Shown here: piece after piece, positions 53,133 to 62,113 of the stretch | Position numbering within the stretch: position 1 is the first letter of the stretch | Layout of the letters: every line of letters starts with the position of its first letter | Assembly (NCBI RefSeq): GCF_900102895.1 | Contig: NZ_FNGD01000002.1 | Location: 62,001 to 126,000, forward strand | Length of the DNA: 64,000 bases | Reading direction: 5' to 3' | Source of the DNA: Arthrobacter sp. ov407 | GTDB lineage: Bacteria > Actinomycetota > Actinomycetes > Actinomycetales > Micrococcaceae | Translations under genes and position numbers: made by a program | Notes under the pieces: generated by a model | What the model was told of the DNA's origin: nothing | Database searches by the model: none | What the model saw: the letters and a program-made list of their open reading frames with translations, nothing else

Positions 53133-53927
53133 CTAAGCGAAGTTGTCCTGCCAGACGTCGGAGCCGAGCTTGATGATCAGCGCGCCCACCACCACCAGGA
53201 ACACGATCCGGATGAATTTGCTCCCCTGCCGGACCGCAGTGCGGGCACCGAGGTAGCCGCCGGCCATGTTCGCCATGCCCAGCAGCAGCCCGAGCCCCCA
53301 CAGCACGGCGCCGTGCGGCACGAAGAACAGCAGGGCACCGGCATTGGTGGCCACGTTCACGATCTTGGCCTTGGCGCTCGCTTCCAGGAAGGCGTAGCCC
53401 ATGGCCGAGACGAGGGCGATGATCAGGAACGAGCCGGTGCCGGGACCGATCAGGCCGTCATAGAAGCCGATCACGCCGCCGATCAGGCAGGCCACCACGT
53501 AGTGCCGGTGCCCCGCGTGGCGCAGTTTGGTCAGCTCACCGATGCCGGGCTGGAAGGCGGTGAAAAGCGCGACGGCGATCAGCGCCACCACGATGATCGG
53601 CTTGAAGACGCTCGCCGGCAGGTTGGCGGCCAGCGCCGCACCGCCGTAGCTGCCCGCCAACGCGATCGCCGCCATCGGCAGGGCAGTGCGCAAATCGGGC
53701 CGGACGCGGCCGTAATACGTGACCGCACTCGTGGTGGTGCCGAAGATGGAGCCCATCTTATTGGTCGCCAACGCCTGGACCGGGCTAATGCCCGGCACCA
53801 GGAGCATGGCCGGGAGCTGGATGAGCCCGCCGCCACCGACGACGGCGTCGACCCAGCCCGCGGCCAGGCCGGCCACGACGATCAGGATGACAGTTCCGAG
53901 CTGGATCGACTCGAGTCCGGAGACCAT
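53133..53927 (-). CDS. TauE/SafE family sulfite/organosulfur exporter-like permease
   Basis: A 264-residue membrane protein with about eight TM segments. The family features are GLAAGWVDAVVGGGGLIQLPAML near the N-terminus, ALATNKMGSIFGTTTSAVTYYGRV, and the second-half repeat GGVIGFYDGLIGPGTGSFLIIALV. Substrate unknown; the family includes sulfite and sulfonate exporters, so a link with the sulfite-oxidase-like enzyme 32 kb away is possible but unsupported. It lies 29 nt after proS on the same strand. Confidence 0.93.
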   Translation of the reverse strand: MVSGLESIQLGTVILIVVAGLAAGWVDAVVGGGGLIQLPAMLLVPGISPVQALATNKMGSIFGTTTSAVTYYGRVRPDLRTALPMAAIALAGSYGGAALAANLPASVFKPIIVVALIAVALFTAFQPGIGELTKLRHAGHRHYVVACLIGGVIGFYDGLIGPGTGSFLIIALVSAMGYAFLEASAKAKIVNVATNAGALLFFVPHGAVLWGLGLLLGMANMAGGYLGARTAVRQGSKFIRIVFLVVVGALIIKLGSDVWQDNFA

Positions 53928-53956
53928 TACTTAGTACGGCCCGGGACTGTGCAGCA

Positions 53957-55768
53957 TCAGCTGTTGCGCACGGCGTTGACTACGTAGTCAACAGCCTTGT
54001 CAACGGCTACATTCTCGGCATTGCCGCTGCGGCGGTCCTTGATCTCCACGACGCCGTCCACGAGTCCGCGCCCGACGGCGAGGATGGTGGGGACGCCGAC
54101 GAGTTCGGCGTCGCCGAACTTCACGCCGGGGGAAACCTTGGGACGGTCGTCATAGATGACGTCGAGGCCGGCAGCTTCGAGCTCCAGGGAGAGTTTTTCG
54201 GCGGCGGCGAAGATTTCCTCGCCGCGGCCCACCGCCACAACGTGGACGTCGGCCGGGGCGACTGCGCGCGGCCAGACCAGGCCCTTGTCGTCGTGGTTGG
54301 ACTCGGCCAGGGCTGCGACGGCGCGGGTGACGCCGACGCCGTAGGAACCCATGGTCACCACCACCTGCTTGCCGTTCTGGTCCAGGACCTTCAAGTCCAG
54401 TGCCGCGGCGTACTTCCGGCCCAGCTGGAAGATGTGGCCCATTTCGATGCCGCGGGCGGTTTCGAGCGGACCGGAACCGTCCGGAGCCTCGTCGCCGGCG
54501 CGCACGTCGGTGCACTCGATGACGCCGTCCCAGCCGAAGTCGCGTCCGGCAACGAGGCCGAAGACGTGTTTGCCGGCCTCGTTGGCGCCGGTGACCCAGG
54601 CGGAGCCGCTGACGACGCGGGGGTCCACGAGGTAGAGCATCTTTGCGGCGGCCTCGGTGCCCAGCAGGGGCGCGTTCAGGGACATGCCGGGGCCGAGGTA
54701 GCCCTTCACGATCAGGGGCTGCTTCTTGAGGTCCTCGTCGTTGGCGGCTTCGAGCGTGATTTCGCCTGCGATCGGCAGGAAGGACCCGATGTTCGCTTCG
54801 ACGCGCTTGAGGTCGACGCCGCGGTCGCCGGGGAGGCCGATGACGACGAGCTGGCGTTCGCCGGTCGGCAGCGTCACGGCGAGCACGACGTTCTTGAGCG
54901 TGTCGGCGGCGGTCCAGGGGCCGCCGTCTGCCTCGGCGCGCGGGACGAGGACGTTGGCGGCGTCGACGAGCGTTTCGATGGTGGGCGTGTCCGGGGTATC
55001 ACGGACTTCGGCGGCCGGTGCGTTGCTGAAGTCGATGTCCGCCGGGACCACGGTGGTGACGGCTTCGACGTTCGCCGCGTAGCCGCCGGCCGAGCGCACG
55101 AAGGTGTCCTCACCGATCTCGGTGGGGTGCAGGAATTCCTCGCTCTTGGACCCGCCCATGGCACCGGCGGTGGCAGCAACCGGAATCACCTCGAGGCCGA
55201 GGCGCTCGAAGATCTTCAGGTACGCGCCGCGGTGGGCGGCGTAGCTGTCGTCCAGTCCGGCGTCGTCGACGTCGAAGGAGTAGGAATCCTTCATGATGAA
55301 TTCGCGGCCGCGCAGCAGGCCTGCCCGGGGACGCGCCTCATCGCGGTACTTGTTCTGGATCTGGTAGATGCTCAGCGGCAGGTCCTTGTACGAGGAGTAC
55401 AGGTCCTTGACCAGCAGGGTGAACATTTCCTCGTGCGTGGGAGCCAGGAGGTAGTCGTTGCCTTTGCGGTCCTTGAGCCGGAAGATGCCCTCGCCGTATT
55501 CGGTCCAGCGGTTCGTGGCCTCGTAGGGCTCCTTGGGCAGCAGCGCCGGGAAGTGGACTTCCTGGGCTCCGATGGCGGTCATTTCCTCGCGGATGACCTG
55601 CTCCACCTTGCGCAGCACGCTCAGCCCCAGCGGCAGCCACGTGTAGATGCCCGGCGCGGCCCGCCGGATGTAGCCGGCCCGGACCAGGAGCCGGTGGCTG
55701 GCCACCTCGGCGTCGGCGGGATCTTCGCGCAGGGTGCGCAGGAACAGCTTGGAGAGTCGAAGGACCAC
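53957..55768 (-). CDS. proS: Prolyl-tRNA synthetase (bacterial type)
   Basis: Class II aminoacyl-tRNA synthetase with an editing insertion. The 603-residue protein begins [21 protein letters not shown] and has motif 2-like [44 protein letters not shown], the INS editing domain (about residues 230-400), motif 3 ([21 protein letters not shown]) and an anticodon-binding C-terminus. GTG start at 55768 with no obvious ribosome site; TAGATTAGTACCTAGAT about 60 nt upstream could hold the promoter. Confidence 0.97.
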   Translation of the reverse strand: MVLRLSKLFLRTLREDPADAEVASHRLLVRAGYIRRAAPGIYTWLPLGLSVLRKVEQVIREEMTAIGAQEVHFPALLPKEPYEATNRWTEYGEGIFRLKDRKGNDYLLAPTHEEMFTLLVKDLYSSYKDLPLSIYQIQNKYRDEARPRAGLLRGREFIMKDSYSFDVDDAGLDDSYAAHRGAYLKIFERLGLEVIPVAATAGAMGGSKSEEFLHPTEIGEDTFVRSAGGYAANVEAVTTVVPADIDFSNAPAAEVRDTPDTPTIETLVDAANVLVPRAEADGGPWTAADTLKNVVLAVTLPTGERQLVVIGLPGDRGVDLKRVEANIGSFLPIAGEITLEAANDEDLKKQPLIVKGYLGPGMSLNAPLLGTEAAAKMLYLVDPRVVSGSAWVTGANEAGKHVFGLVAGRDFGWDGVIECTDVRAGDEAPDGSGPLETARGIEMGHIFQLGRKYAAALDLKVLDQNGKQVVVTMGSYGVGVTRAVAALAESNHDDKGLVWPRAVAPADVHVVAVGRGEEIFAAAEKLSLELEAAGLDVIYDDRPKVSPGVKFGDAELVGVPTILAVGRGLVDGVVEIKDRRSGNAENVAVDKAVDYVVNAVRNS

Positions 55769-56169
55769 AGGTGGGATATCCGTTTCTGGGGAAGTGCGGG
55801 CAAAACCGGGAAAAGCATCTAGGTACTAATCTACCGTCCGGAGCGCCCCCCTTTGCCGCGGCGGCCCCGCTGCGGCGGAGGGCAGGACATGGAAGAGCCA
55901 CGCCATAACTGTGGAAGCCCCTGGCCGTTTCCGGCTGGTCATCCTGTCATGGCGTGGCTCCCGTGGCCCCAGCACCCCCAGATCTCAGGCTGCGAGCTAC
56001 TTGGTGTCGTCTCCAGGCGCTGCTTTCCCCGGAAAATCCGCTGGGGAACGTTCGCGCCTATGCGACACGGCTAGCTAGAACCTATGTGACACCGGGCCGC
56101 GAAGCAAGAGTCTGCACCCAGATAATTTCGTCATGTCCTTACAAGTCCTTTGCGGGCGGCCCAGCCGGC
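55769..56169. other. Non-coding region between proS and the lipoprotein gene
   Basis: 401 bp without a convincing gene. It contains a 12-bp perfect inverted repeat GAGCCACGCCAT (55895-55906) / ATGGCGTGGCTC (55949-55960) with a 42-nt loop. It also has near-identical direct repeats CCTATGCGACACGG (about 56057) and CCTATGTGACACCGG (about 56081) separated by an AGCTAGCTAG-like stretch. The second pair resembles what an excised insertion sequence might leave, but no transposase remnant is recognisable. The promoter and leader of proS lie at the low end. Confidence 0.6.
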
Positions 56170-56940
56170 TTACTTCCCGACGAGCGCGGCGGCCTGATCC
56201 AGCAACTTTCCCGCCCTGGACACGGCGTCGGCCTCGCTGGCGCCACCGGCCGCGCTGACGGTAAAGAGGACGCCGTTCTGCAACACCTGGCCGGTGATCG
56301 CGGACTGCATTTGGCCGTCCGGGAGGGCCGTGTCTGTCCGGTACGCGATGCTGCCCGGGGTTGAACCGAGTGCGCCCAGCTTGGTCAGCTTGACGTCCAC
56401 CTTGGTGCCGCCGGTCATGACGGACAGGTTCGAGCACTTCTTGAGGTCCTCGGACTGAACGAGTCCCTGCGAGAGGACTTTGGAACCAGCTACTGACGCC
56501 AGCGAGATCCCCGTCACGGCGCCCGTTGCAGCATCCTGGGACAGCCCCGCCCCTGCCGCCAGACTTTCGGGCGAGGGCATCTGGCCTCCTAGCGCCAGCG
56601 GCGCGCACTCCGCGGGCTCCACCGAGATCGATGCCAGCGCGGATTTTGCCTGACCGATCGTTTTCTTGAGATCGGCGGTCGACATCACGGTGAGCGGCTT
56701 GCCGTGAGCGTCCTTCAACTTCGCCACAAGGGCCGTCAGTTCCTTGCTGGTGTAGGCCCTGGCCTGCGTCTGGGTGGGTGCCGGCGTCGCGGTCGCGCTG
56801 GAAACCGGAGTCGCAACCGGCGCCGCCGGACTCTTGGCTGTGTCCGGTGAGCCGGCCGAGTTGCCGCACGCGGACAGCCCGACGGCGCCCCAGATGAGTA
56901 GAACCGAGGCTCCGGCAATGCGCAGCGCTGACGTCTTCAT
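56170..56940 (-). CDS. Putative lipoprotein
   Basis: A 256-residue secreted lipoprotein. A signal peptide MKTSALRIAGASVLLIWG ends in the lipobox LSAC (Cys25). A Pro/Thr/Ala/Ser linker follows to about residue 60. A folded domain comes next (AYTSKELTALVAKLKDAHGKPL ... CAPLALGG ... CSNLSVMTGGTKVDVKLTK), with two extra cysteines that could form a disulfide. Function unknown. A strong GGGGGAAA site precedes the ATG. It is 41 nt after the GNAT gene on the same strand. Confidence 0.87.
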   Translation of the reverse strand: MKTSALRIAGASVLLIWGAVGLSACGNSAGSPDTAKSPAAPVATPVSSATATPAPTQTQARAYTSKELTALVAKLKDAHGKPLTVMSTADLKKTIGQAKSALASISVEPAECAPLALGGQMPSPESLAAGAGLSQDAATGAVTGISLASVAGSKVLSQGLVQSEDLKKCSNLSVMTGGTKVDVKLTKLGALGSTPGSIAYRTDTALPDGQMQSAITGQVLQNGVLFTVSAAGGASEADAVSRAGKLLDQAAALVGK

Positions 56941-56981
56941 GTTTCCCCCAAAAAACCAGAAAGGTAGCCGGCAGCCGCCTG

Positions 56982-57878
56982 CTAGAAGAGCACTGTAGCG
57001 AACGTGCCCACCTGGCGGAAGCCGACTCGCTCGTAGGTGGCGCGGGCCTTGGTGTTGAAGTCGTTGACGTACAGGCTGGTGACCGGCGCCAGGGTCTGGG
57101 CGAGGTCGACGACGGCGGCCATGTAGCCCGCGCTCAGTCCCAGGCCGCGGAACTCAGGATTCATCCAGACGCCCTGGACCTGGGTCACTTCCTGCGTGAC
57201 GGCGCCCAGTTCGGCTTTGAAGACCACTTGGCCGTCCGCGTTCACGTGCACGAGGGAATGGCCCTGGCGGACGAGGTTCCTGACGCGGCGGCTGTAATAC
57301 TCCCTGCCGCCAAGGTAGGGCGAATAGCCCACCTCTTCCTCGAACATGGCGGCGCACGCGGGCAGGATCTTCTCGAAGTCAGCCAGTTGGCCAAAGCCCA
57401 GTGCGGGCTCGGGCAGGACAGCGGGCGGGCCCGAGATCGTCAGCAGGGGCTGGTGGTCCCGGACTTCATGGGCCACCTGGCCGAGCTGTTCCAGGGCCGA
57501 GTAGATGGCCAGGACAGTCTCGGCGGGGCCAAAGATCGAGGCGTAGCGGCGCCCCGAGCGGTGTGCGGCCATGGCAACGAGGCCTGCGAGGTCGGGGGCC
57601 AGCTCGATCGGCACCAGGTTGGCACCGGCCCAGCAGGCGCCGAGGAGGGTGTCGCCGTCGAACACGCCAAGAATGCTGGCGCCCCCGGCCGTGGGTGCCG
57701 CCGTGCCGGCGGCCTCCAGATGCGAGAGGATGAAGACATTGGCCACGGCATCCCGGTGCGCCAGCGCCAGCAGTTGTCCGGTGTCGGCGCCACCTAGGAC
57801 CCGGACAACGACGCCCGGAGCGGCGTCGTCCTTACGAGACGCTAACCACGGGGCTACCCTTGACAGCATCTTCGCCAT
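56982..57878 (-). CDS. GNAT family N-acetyltransferase (DUF4081 type)
   Basis: A 298-residue protein with an N-terminal DUF4081-like domain ([21 protein letters not shown] ... [19 protein letters not shown]) and a C-terminal GNAT domain. The GNAT domain contains [24 protein letters not shown], whose RGxGxSxGY replaces the usual acetyl-CoA Q/RxxGxG/A, and [19 protein letters not shown]. The ispG-GNAT order is conserved in actinobacteria including mycobacteria. The start used overlaps ispG by 47 nt, an unusually long overlap; an internal ATG at 57869 (MLSRVAP) is the alternative. Confidence 0.93.
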   Translation of the reverse strand: MAKMLSRVAPWLASRKDDAAPGVVVRVLGGADTGQLLALAHRDAVANVFILSHLEAAGTAAPTAGGASILGVFDGDTLLGACWAGANLVPIELAPDLAGLVAMAAHRSGRRYASIFGPAETVLAIYSALEQLGQVAHEVRDHQPLLTISGPPAVLPEPALGFGQLADFEKILPACAAMFEEEVGYSPYLGGREYYSRRVRNLVRQGHSLVHVNADGQVVFKAELGAVTQEVTQVQGVWMNPEFRGLGLSAGYMAAVVDLAQTLAPVTSLYVNDFNTKARATYERVGFRQVGTFATVLF

Positions 57879-58998
57879 CGGCGTCCCCCATCTCTTCCGC
57901 GATACGCATGGCTTCTTCGATCAGTGTCTCAACAATCTGATCCTCCGGGACAGTTTTGATGACCTCGCCCCTGACAAAGATCTGGCCCTTGCCGTTACCC
58001 GAGGCAACCCCGAGATCGGCCTCGCGGGCCTCGCCGGGGCCATTCACTACGCAGCCCATGACTGCCACCCGCAGCGGGATCTCCATGCCTTCCAGGCCCG
58101 CAGTGACCTGCTCGGCCAGCGTGTAGACGTCCACCTGGGCGCGGCCGCAGGACGGGCACGAGACGATTTCGAGCTTGCGGGGGCGCAGGTTGAGCGACTG
58201 CAGAATCTGGTTGCCGACCTTGATCTCCTCGACCGGCGGGGCCGAGAGGGAGACGCGGATGGTGTCACCGATCCCACGGGAGAGCAGGGCGCCAAACGCC
58301 GTCGCGGACTTGATGGTGCCCTGGAATGCCGGTCCGGCCTCGGTGACGCCGAGGTGCAGGGGCCAGTCGCCCTTTTCGGCCAGCATCTCGTAGGCGGCAA
58401 CCATGATGACCGGGTCATTGTGCTTGACGGAGATCTTGAAGTCGTGGAAACCGTGCTCTTCAAAGAGCGACGCTTCCCAGACGGCGGATTCCACGAGGGC
58501 TTCCGGGGTGGCCTTGCCGTATTTCTTCAAGATGCCGGGCTCCAGGGAGCCGGCGTTGACGCCGATCCGGATCGAGGTGCCATGGTCCTTTGCGGCCCGG
58601 GCGATTTCCTTGACCTGGTCATCGAACTTGCGGATGTTGCCCGGGTTCACGCGCACGGCGGCACAGCCGGCCTCAATCGCGGCGAAGACGTACTTCGGCT
58701 GGAAGTGGATGTCTGCGATCACCGGGATCTGGGACTTCTTGGCGATGATCGGCAACGCCTCGGCGTCATCGGCGGAAGGGCAGGCGACACGCACGATGTC
58801 GCAGCCTGAAGCCGTGAGCTCCGCGATCTGCTGCAAGGTGGCATTGATGTCGGTGGTCGGCGTCGTGGTCATGGACTGGACGCTGATGGGCGAATCGGAG
58901 CCGACGCCCACGGATCCCACCTTGATCTGGCGCGTCTTCCGGCGGGGGGCAAGGACGGGGGGCGGTGCTGACGGCATTCCCAGGCTGACCGAGGTCAC
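57832..58998 (-). CDS. ispG: (E)-4-hydroxy-3-methylbut-2-enyl-diphosphate synthase IspG
   Basis: [4Fe-4S] enzyme of the MEP isoprenoid pathway. The 388-residue protein shows [27 protein letters not shown] near the start, [50 protein letters not shown], and [12 protein letters not shown]. The Fe-S cysteines are in [14 protein letters not shown] and [22 protein letters not shown] start with GGGAG 7 nt upstream. Pairs with dxr about 3.1 kb away in the same pathway; GNAT follows. Confidence 0.97.
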   Translation of the reverse strand: MTSVSLGMPSAPPPVLAPRRKTRQIKVGSVGVGSDSPISVQSMTTTPTTDINATLQQIAELTASGCDIVRVACPSADDAEALPIIAKKSQIPVIADIHFQPKYVFAAIEAGCAAVRVNPGNIRKFDDQVKEIARAAKDHGTSIRIGVNAGSLEPGILKKYGKATPEALVESAVWEASLFEEHGFHDFKISVKHNDPVIMVAAYEMLAEKGDWPLHLGVTEAGPAFQGTIKSATAFGALLSRGIGDTIRVSLSAPPVEEIKVGNQILQSLNLRPRKLEIVSCPSCGRAQVDVYTLAEQVTAGLEGMEIPLRVAVMGCVVNGPGEAREADLGVASGNGKGQIFVRGEVIKTVPEDQIVETLIEEAMRIAEEMGDADGEDAVKGSPVVSVS

Positions 58999-59044
58999 AT
59001 GGACTCCCTTTTAGTATCGATGAAGCGAAGGTGGGCGGGACGGG

Positions 59045-59335
59045 CTAGGCGTGCTCGGCCAGAAGACCGGTCAGCGGCGCCCACACAGTGGTGCGCGTGC
59101 CCGAGATGGCACCGGCGGCCGCGAAGGGGTCCTGCCCCAGGAGGTCGTTCAAGGCCGCCTCATCGGCCGCCTTGAAGATGAGCAGCGCGCCCGCACCGTC
59201 GCCGTAGGGGCCGCTGGCCAGCAGGGCGCCCTCGCGGGCAAGTCCCGATGTCCATTCGCGGTGCGCCGGGCGGCTGGCATCGCGGACCTCGGAAGATTCG
59301 GCGTCGTACACGTACTCCACAGCAAAAACAGTCAT
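59045..59335 (-). CDS. YciI family protein
   Basis: A 96-residue YCII-domain protein, a small ferredoxin-like-fold family of mostly unknown function. MTVFAVEYVYDAESSEVRDASRPAHREW, with the conserved His, LAREGALLASGPYGDGAGALLIF and DPFAAAGAISGTRTTVW match the domain. TAGTGT lies 6 nt before the ATG, suggesting leaderless transcription. It lies between ispG and the SatD pair on the same strand. Confidence 0.9.
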   Translation of the reverse strand: MTVFAVEYVYDAESSEVRDASRPAHREWTSGLAREGALLASGPYGDGAGALLIFKAADEAALNDLLGQDPFAAAGAISGTRTTVWAPLTGLLAEHA

Positions 59336-59341
59336 ATGGAT

Positions 59342-59347
59342 ACACTA
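59342..59347 (-). promoter_or_regulatory. Putative -10 box for a leaderless yciI-like transcript
   Basis: TAGTGT, then 6 nt, then the ATG at 59335. No ribosome binding site between them; -35 weak. Confidence 0.35.
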
Positions 59348-59394
59348 TCGCCCTGTTTGCCCGGTTCCCATCCGGGGGGTGCCGGGGCAGGCGG

Positions 59395-59928
59395 TCAGCC
59401 GAGGAAGAGGACCTTGGCCAGGGCGGCGACGCCGGCTGCCCAGAGCATGGAGGTGAGGGTTCCGATGATGAACCGCTCGGCGGCAACCGGGGTGGCTTTC
59501 AACTCGGCAAACCGGCCGAGGCCCTTGATCGCCACGACATAGGCGATTGCGACGGGCTGGCCGGCGAGGATTGCCAGGCACACGGCGAACCGTTCCAGGA
59601 TGCCGATAATGGCGCCGCCGCGCAGGATGCGCACGCTACTGACGGTGTCGTCGGGCGCAGGGGCGCCCGGTGAGGCCGGAGCGGCGCCCGGCGAGACCTG
59701 CGCGGCGTCCGGTCCGGCCTCAAGGGGCGCCTGGATTTCGGGGTCCGTGGTGGAGTCGGCAGAGGGGTCTTCAGCCGCGTCCCCGCCGGGAGTGCGCGCC
59801 GCGCCGGCAGCGCCGCCGGCGTCGGCCCGGTCATCGATGGTCCGGGCGAGACGGAACACCCATGCGGTGACCGGCCAGCCGGCGAAGCCTGCGGTGAGCA
59901 GGGCCAGCATGATCCAGAGGGCGTTCAC
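59395..59928 (-). CDS. Membrane protein coupled to SatD
   Basis: A 177-residue protein with an N-terminal TM segment (ALWIMLALLTAGFAGWPVTAWVF), a Pro/Ala/Asp-rich loop of about 60 residues, and two more TM segments around IIGILERFAVCLAILAGQPVAIAYVVAIKGLGRF and FIIGTLTSMLWAAGVAALAKVL. The GTG start overlaps the SatD stop by 4 nt, so translation is coupled. SatD genes are often next to membrane proteins; the partner here resembles a conserved actinobacterial type, with no known function. Confidence 0.85.
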   Translation of the reverse strand: MNALWIMLALLTAGFAGWPVTAWVFRLARTIDDRADAGGAAGAARTPGGDAAEDPSADSTTDPEIQAPLEAGPDAAQVSPGAAPASPGAPAPDDTVSSVRILRGGAIIGILERFAVCLAILAGQPVAIAYVVAIKGLGRFAELKATPVAAERFIIGTLTSMLWAAGVAALAKVLFLG

Positions 59929-60623
59929 TTTTCTCCTTCTACGGTGTCGTGGGCGAGGGCCAGCAACATTTCTGCCGCCGGCCTCGCCGCCCATTCTTCC
60001 TGCCAGCCCGAGCGCAGGACTGCGCGGCTCACCGACTGTTCCGTGATTCCGAGTTTCTGCGCCGCAATTTTTTGGGTGCCATGAGTGCCGTGGGTGTCGT
60101 GCCGCACCGAGCGCAGCACGTCCACCACCTTCCATTGCGCCGCGGTCCGGTCCTGGACCAGGCGACCAATGAGTCGGAGCACCGCCTCGGCATTGGCGCA
60201 GGCCTTCGCCCCCTGGGACCCGCTTGCGCCGTCAGCGGCCGCCGCTGCGCTTACCGTTGCACTTGCCCGGCGGCGGCCGCGGCCGGCGACCACGGCGAGC
60301 GGTACGTGGGCGGCCGCCCCTTTGGCCCGGTCAACGGCGGCCCGGGCTGCCACGAAGGCAGGACCGGAGCCTTCCCGCGGGCTGTCCGGCAGCGGCTGGT
60401 CCACCTCCCCCACCCCGATTCCGACGTACCAGCGGCCGGTGCGCAGCGCATGCAGGGCGATCTCCACAACCTCATCCGCCCGTTCCACCACGCCCTGGAC
60501 CTCGTCTCCCACCGAACGCTCAAAGCGCCCGGCAGTGGAGAGTGCACTGAGTTCCTTGAGGAGCCCGGGAACGCGGTCGACGTCGCCCGTGCTGCCGCGC
60601 TGGTCGATAGTCATGACGTACAT
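59925..60623 (-). CDS. SatD family protein with C-terminal HTH-like region
   Basis: A 232-residue protein. The SatD-like part includes IDQRGSTGDVDRVPGLLKEL, RSVGDEVQGVVERADEVVEIAL, GRWYVGIGVGEVDQPLPDSPREG and GPAFVAARAAVDRAK. The C-terminus (KIAAQKLGITEQSVSRAVLRSGWQEEW) looks like a sigma-type HTH, so it may bind DNA. SatD was named from an acid-tolerance operon in Streptococcus mutans, but its biochemical role is unknown. The promoter upstream is a full -35/-10 with the ATG 6 nt after the -10 box. Coupled to the membrane protein by a 4-nt overlap. Confidence 0.9.
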   Translation of the reverse strand: MYVMTIDQRGSTGDVDRVPGLLKELSALSTAGRFERSVGDEVQGVVERADEVVEIALHALRTGRWYVGIGVGEVDQPLPDSPREGSGPAFVAARAAVDRAKGAAAHVPLAVVAGRGRRRASATVSAAAAADGASGSQGAKACANAEAVLRLIGRLVQDRTAAQWKVVDVLRSVRHDTHGTHGTQKIAAQKLGITEQSVSRAVLRSGWQEEWAARPAAEMLLALAHDTVEGEK

Positions 60624-60629
60624 GACTCC

Positions 60630-60658
60630 AGCCTAGGGAGGTGATTGACAATAATCAA
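60630..60658 (-). promoter_or_regulatory. Leaderless promoter of the satD operon with palindromes
   Basis: On the minus strand -35 TTGATT (60653-60658), 17-nt spacer, -10 TAGGCT (60630-60635), 6 nt, ATG at 60623. TTGA-N5-TCAA lies across the -35 region, and CTGATT-N6-AATCAG (60669-60686) lies just upstream. These palindromes are good operator candidates, perhaps for the HTH of SatD itself. The region to 60748 is AT-rich compared with its surroundings. Confidence 0.7.
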
Positions 60659-60747
60659 CCACTTCCAACTGATTAGTTAAAATCAGCTGAAATAAGCTTA
60701 GAAGTGAAAGTCGGTCGAATTTGACTGAGACGACAGGCGCGGATCCC

Positions 60748-62079
60748 TTATCCGAAGAGGTTGACCGGCTTGACGATGTCCGCGTAGATCAGCAACGCTC
60801 CCATACCCATCAGCAGCACGGCCACCACATACGTCACCGGAAGCAACTTGGCGATATCGAAGGCTCCGGGATCCGGGCGGCCGAACAGCTTGGCGATCTG
60901 GCGGCGGGCCCCCTCGTACAGCGCGCCCGCCACGTGGCCACCGTCGAGCGGCAGCAGCGGAATGAGGTTGAAGACGGCCAGGGCGAAGTTCAGTCCGGCC
61001 AGCAAACCAATCAGCGCGGCGAAGCGGGACTGCAGCGGGACCTCCTCCATGGCGGCGACCTCACCGGCCACGCGGCCCACGCCCACGACGCTGATGGGAC
61101 CATTCGGGTCCCGGGGTTCCTCGCTGAAGGCTGCCTTGGCCACGCCGGCCACGCGGGCCGGCAGGTTCACCACAACCCCGGCAACCTGCTTGATGTTCTC
61201 CCCCGCCATCGGCAGCACGGACGACGCCGGCTGCTGCACGAGTGCAGTCTGGGCGCCGATGCCCAGGAAGCCGACGTCCTGGTACTGGAGGCTTCCGTCG
61301 GCGGCCTTGGCCTGACGGCCGTCGGGACCGATCACCGGGCGGGCGGAGAGCACGGGCGTGACGGTGGTGGACACCGTGGCGCCGTCGCGCTCCACGGTGA
61401 TGCTGACCTGCTTGTCCGCCGAGGCGCGGATCCAGCCGGTGAGTTCATCCCAACTGGTGACGGCCTTGCCGTCGAAGGAGGTAATGGTGTCGTTCGGCAA
61501 CAGGCCCGCGGCCGCGGCGGGCGTGAGCTTGCAGTCGGCGGAGTTGGGGTCCACGGTTTCGCCGGCTTTGACCTGGCACTTGGAGACGTCCGCGATGGTG
61601 GTGGTCTGGGTGGCGGTGCCGAATCCCATCAACAGCACCGCGGTCAACACGACGCCGATCAGCAGGTTCATCGCGGGCCCGCCGAGCATGATGATGACCT
61701 TTTTCCAGACCGGCAGCCGGTAGAAGACCCGGTTTTCGTCGCCGGGCCCGATTTCCTCGTGGGCCAGGGAGCGGGCGTCGGATGCCAGCGACTGGAACAT
61801 GCCGGTGCTGGACGTGCGGACGGTGCCGTCTTCCTGGTTCGGCGGGTACATCCCGATCATGGACACGTAGCCGCCCAGCGGGATGCCCTTGAGGCCGTAC
61901 TCGGTTTCGCCCCGCTTCTTCGACCAGACGGTGGGTCCGAAACCGATCATGTACTTGGTGACGCGGACTTTGAACAGCTTGGCCGGGAGCAGGTGCCCGA
62001 CTTCATGCAGGGCAATGGACACGGCGATGCCCATCGCCACGAAGACGACACCGAGGATAAAGAGGAGGACGGGGCTCAT
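60748..62079 (-). CDS. Site-2 protease, Rip1/RseP type (M50)
   Basis: Intramembrane zinc metalloprotease that cleaves membrane-bound anti-sigma factors. The 443-residue protein has the zinc motif HEVGH near residue 25 (ALHEVGHLLPAKLF), a PDZ domain around residues 170-260 (LLPNDTITSFDGKAVTSWDEL), and the second active-site motif NLIPLLPLDGGHVAGAL near residue 375. Four TM segments. It lies between dxr and the satD pair, matching the dxr-rip1-ispG order of mycobacteria with small genes inserted. A TATAGT box overlaps the dxr stop and could add a promoter. Confidence 0.95.
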   Translation of the reverse strand: MSPVLLFILGVVFVAMGIAVSIALHEVGHLLPAKLFKVRVTKYMIGFGPTVWSKKRGETEYGLKGIPLGGYVSMIGMYPPNQEDGTVRTSSTGMFQSLASDARSLAHEEIGPGDENRVFYRLPVWKKVIIMLGGPAMNLLIGVVLTAVLLMGFGTATQTTTIADVSKCQVKAGETVDPNSADCKLTPAAAAGLLPNDTITSFDGKAVTSWDELTGWIRASADKQVSITVERDGATVSTTVTPVLSARPVIGPDGRQAKAADGSLQYQDVGFLGIGAQTALVQQPASSVLPMAGENIKQVAGVVVNLPARVAGVAKAAFSEEPRDPNGPISVVGVGRVAGEVAAMEEVPLQSRFAALIGLLAGLNFALAVFNLIPLLPLDGGHVAGALYEGARRQIAKLFGRPDPGAFDIAKLLPVTYVVAVLLMGMGALLIYADIVKPVNLFG

Positions 62080-62113
62080 GCTGTGATCTGCTGCTTCCTG
62101 AAAACTGGCAAAA

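Noticed and set aside
53133..53927. TauE protein as dedicated partner of the sulfite-oxidase-like enzyme
   Set aside because: The genes are more than 30 kb apart and the TauE family has varied substrates; proximity gives no support.
55853..56364. Short plus-strand open frames behind proS as genes
   Set aside because: Poor starts, no homology-like motifs, and they run antisense into the lipoprotein gene.
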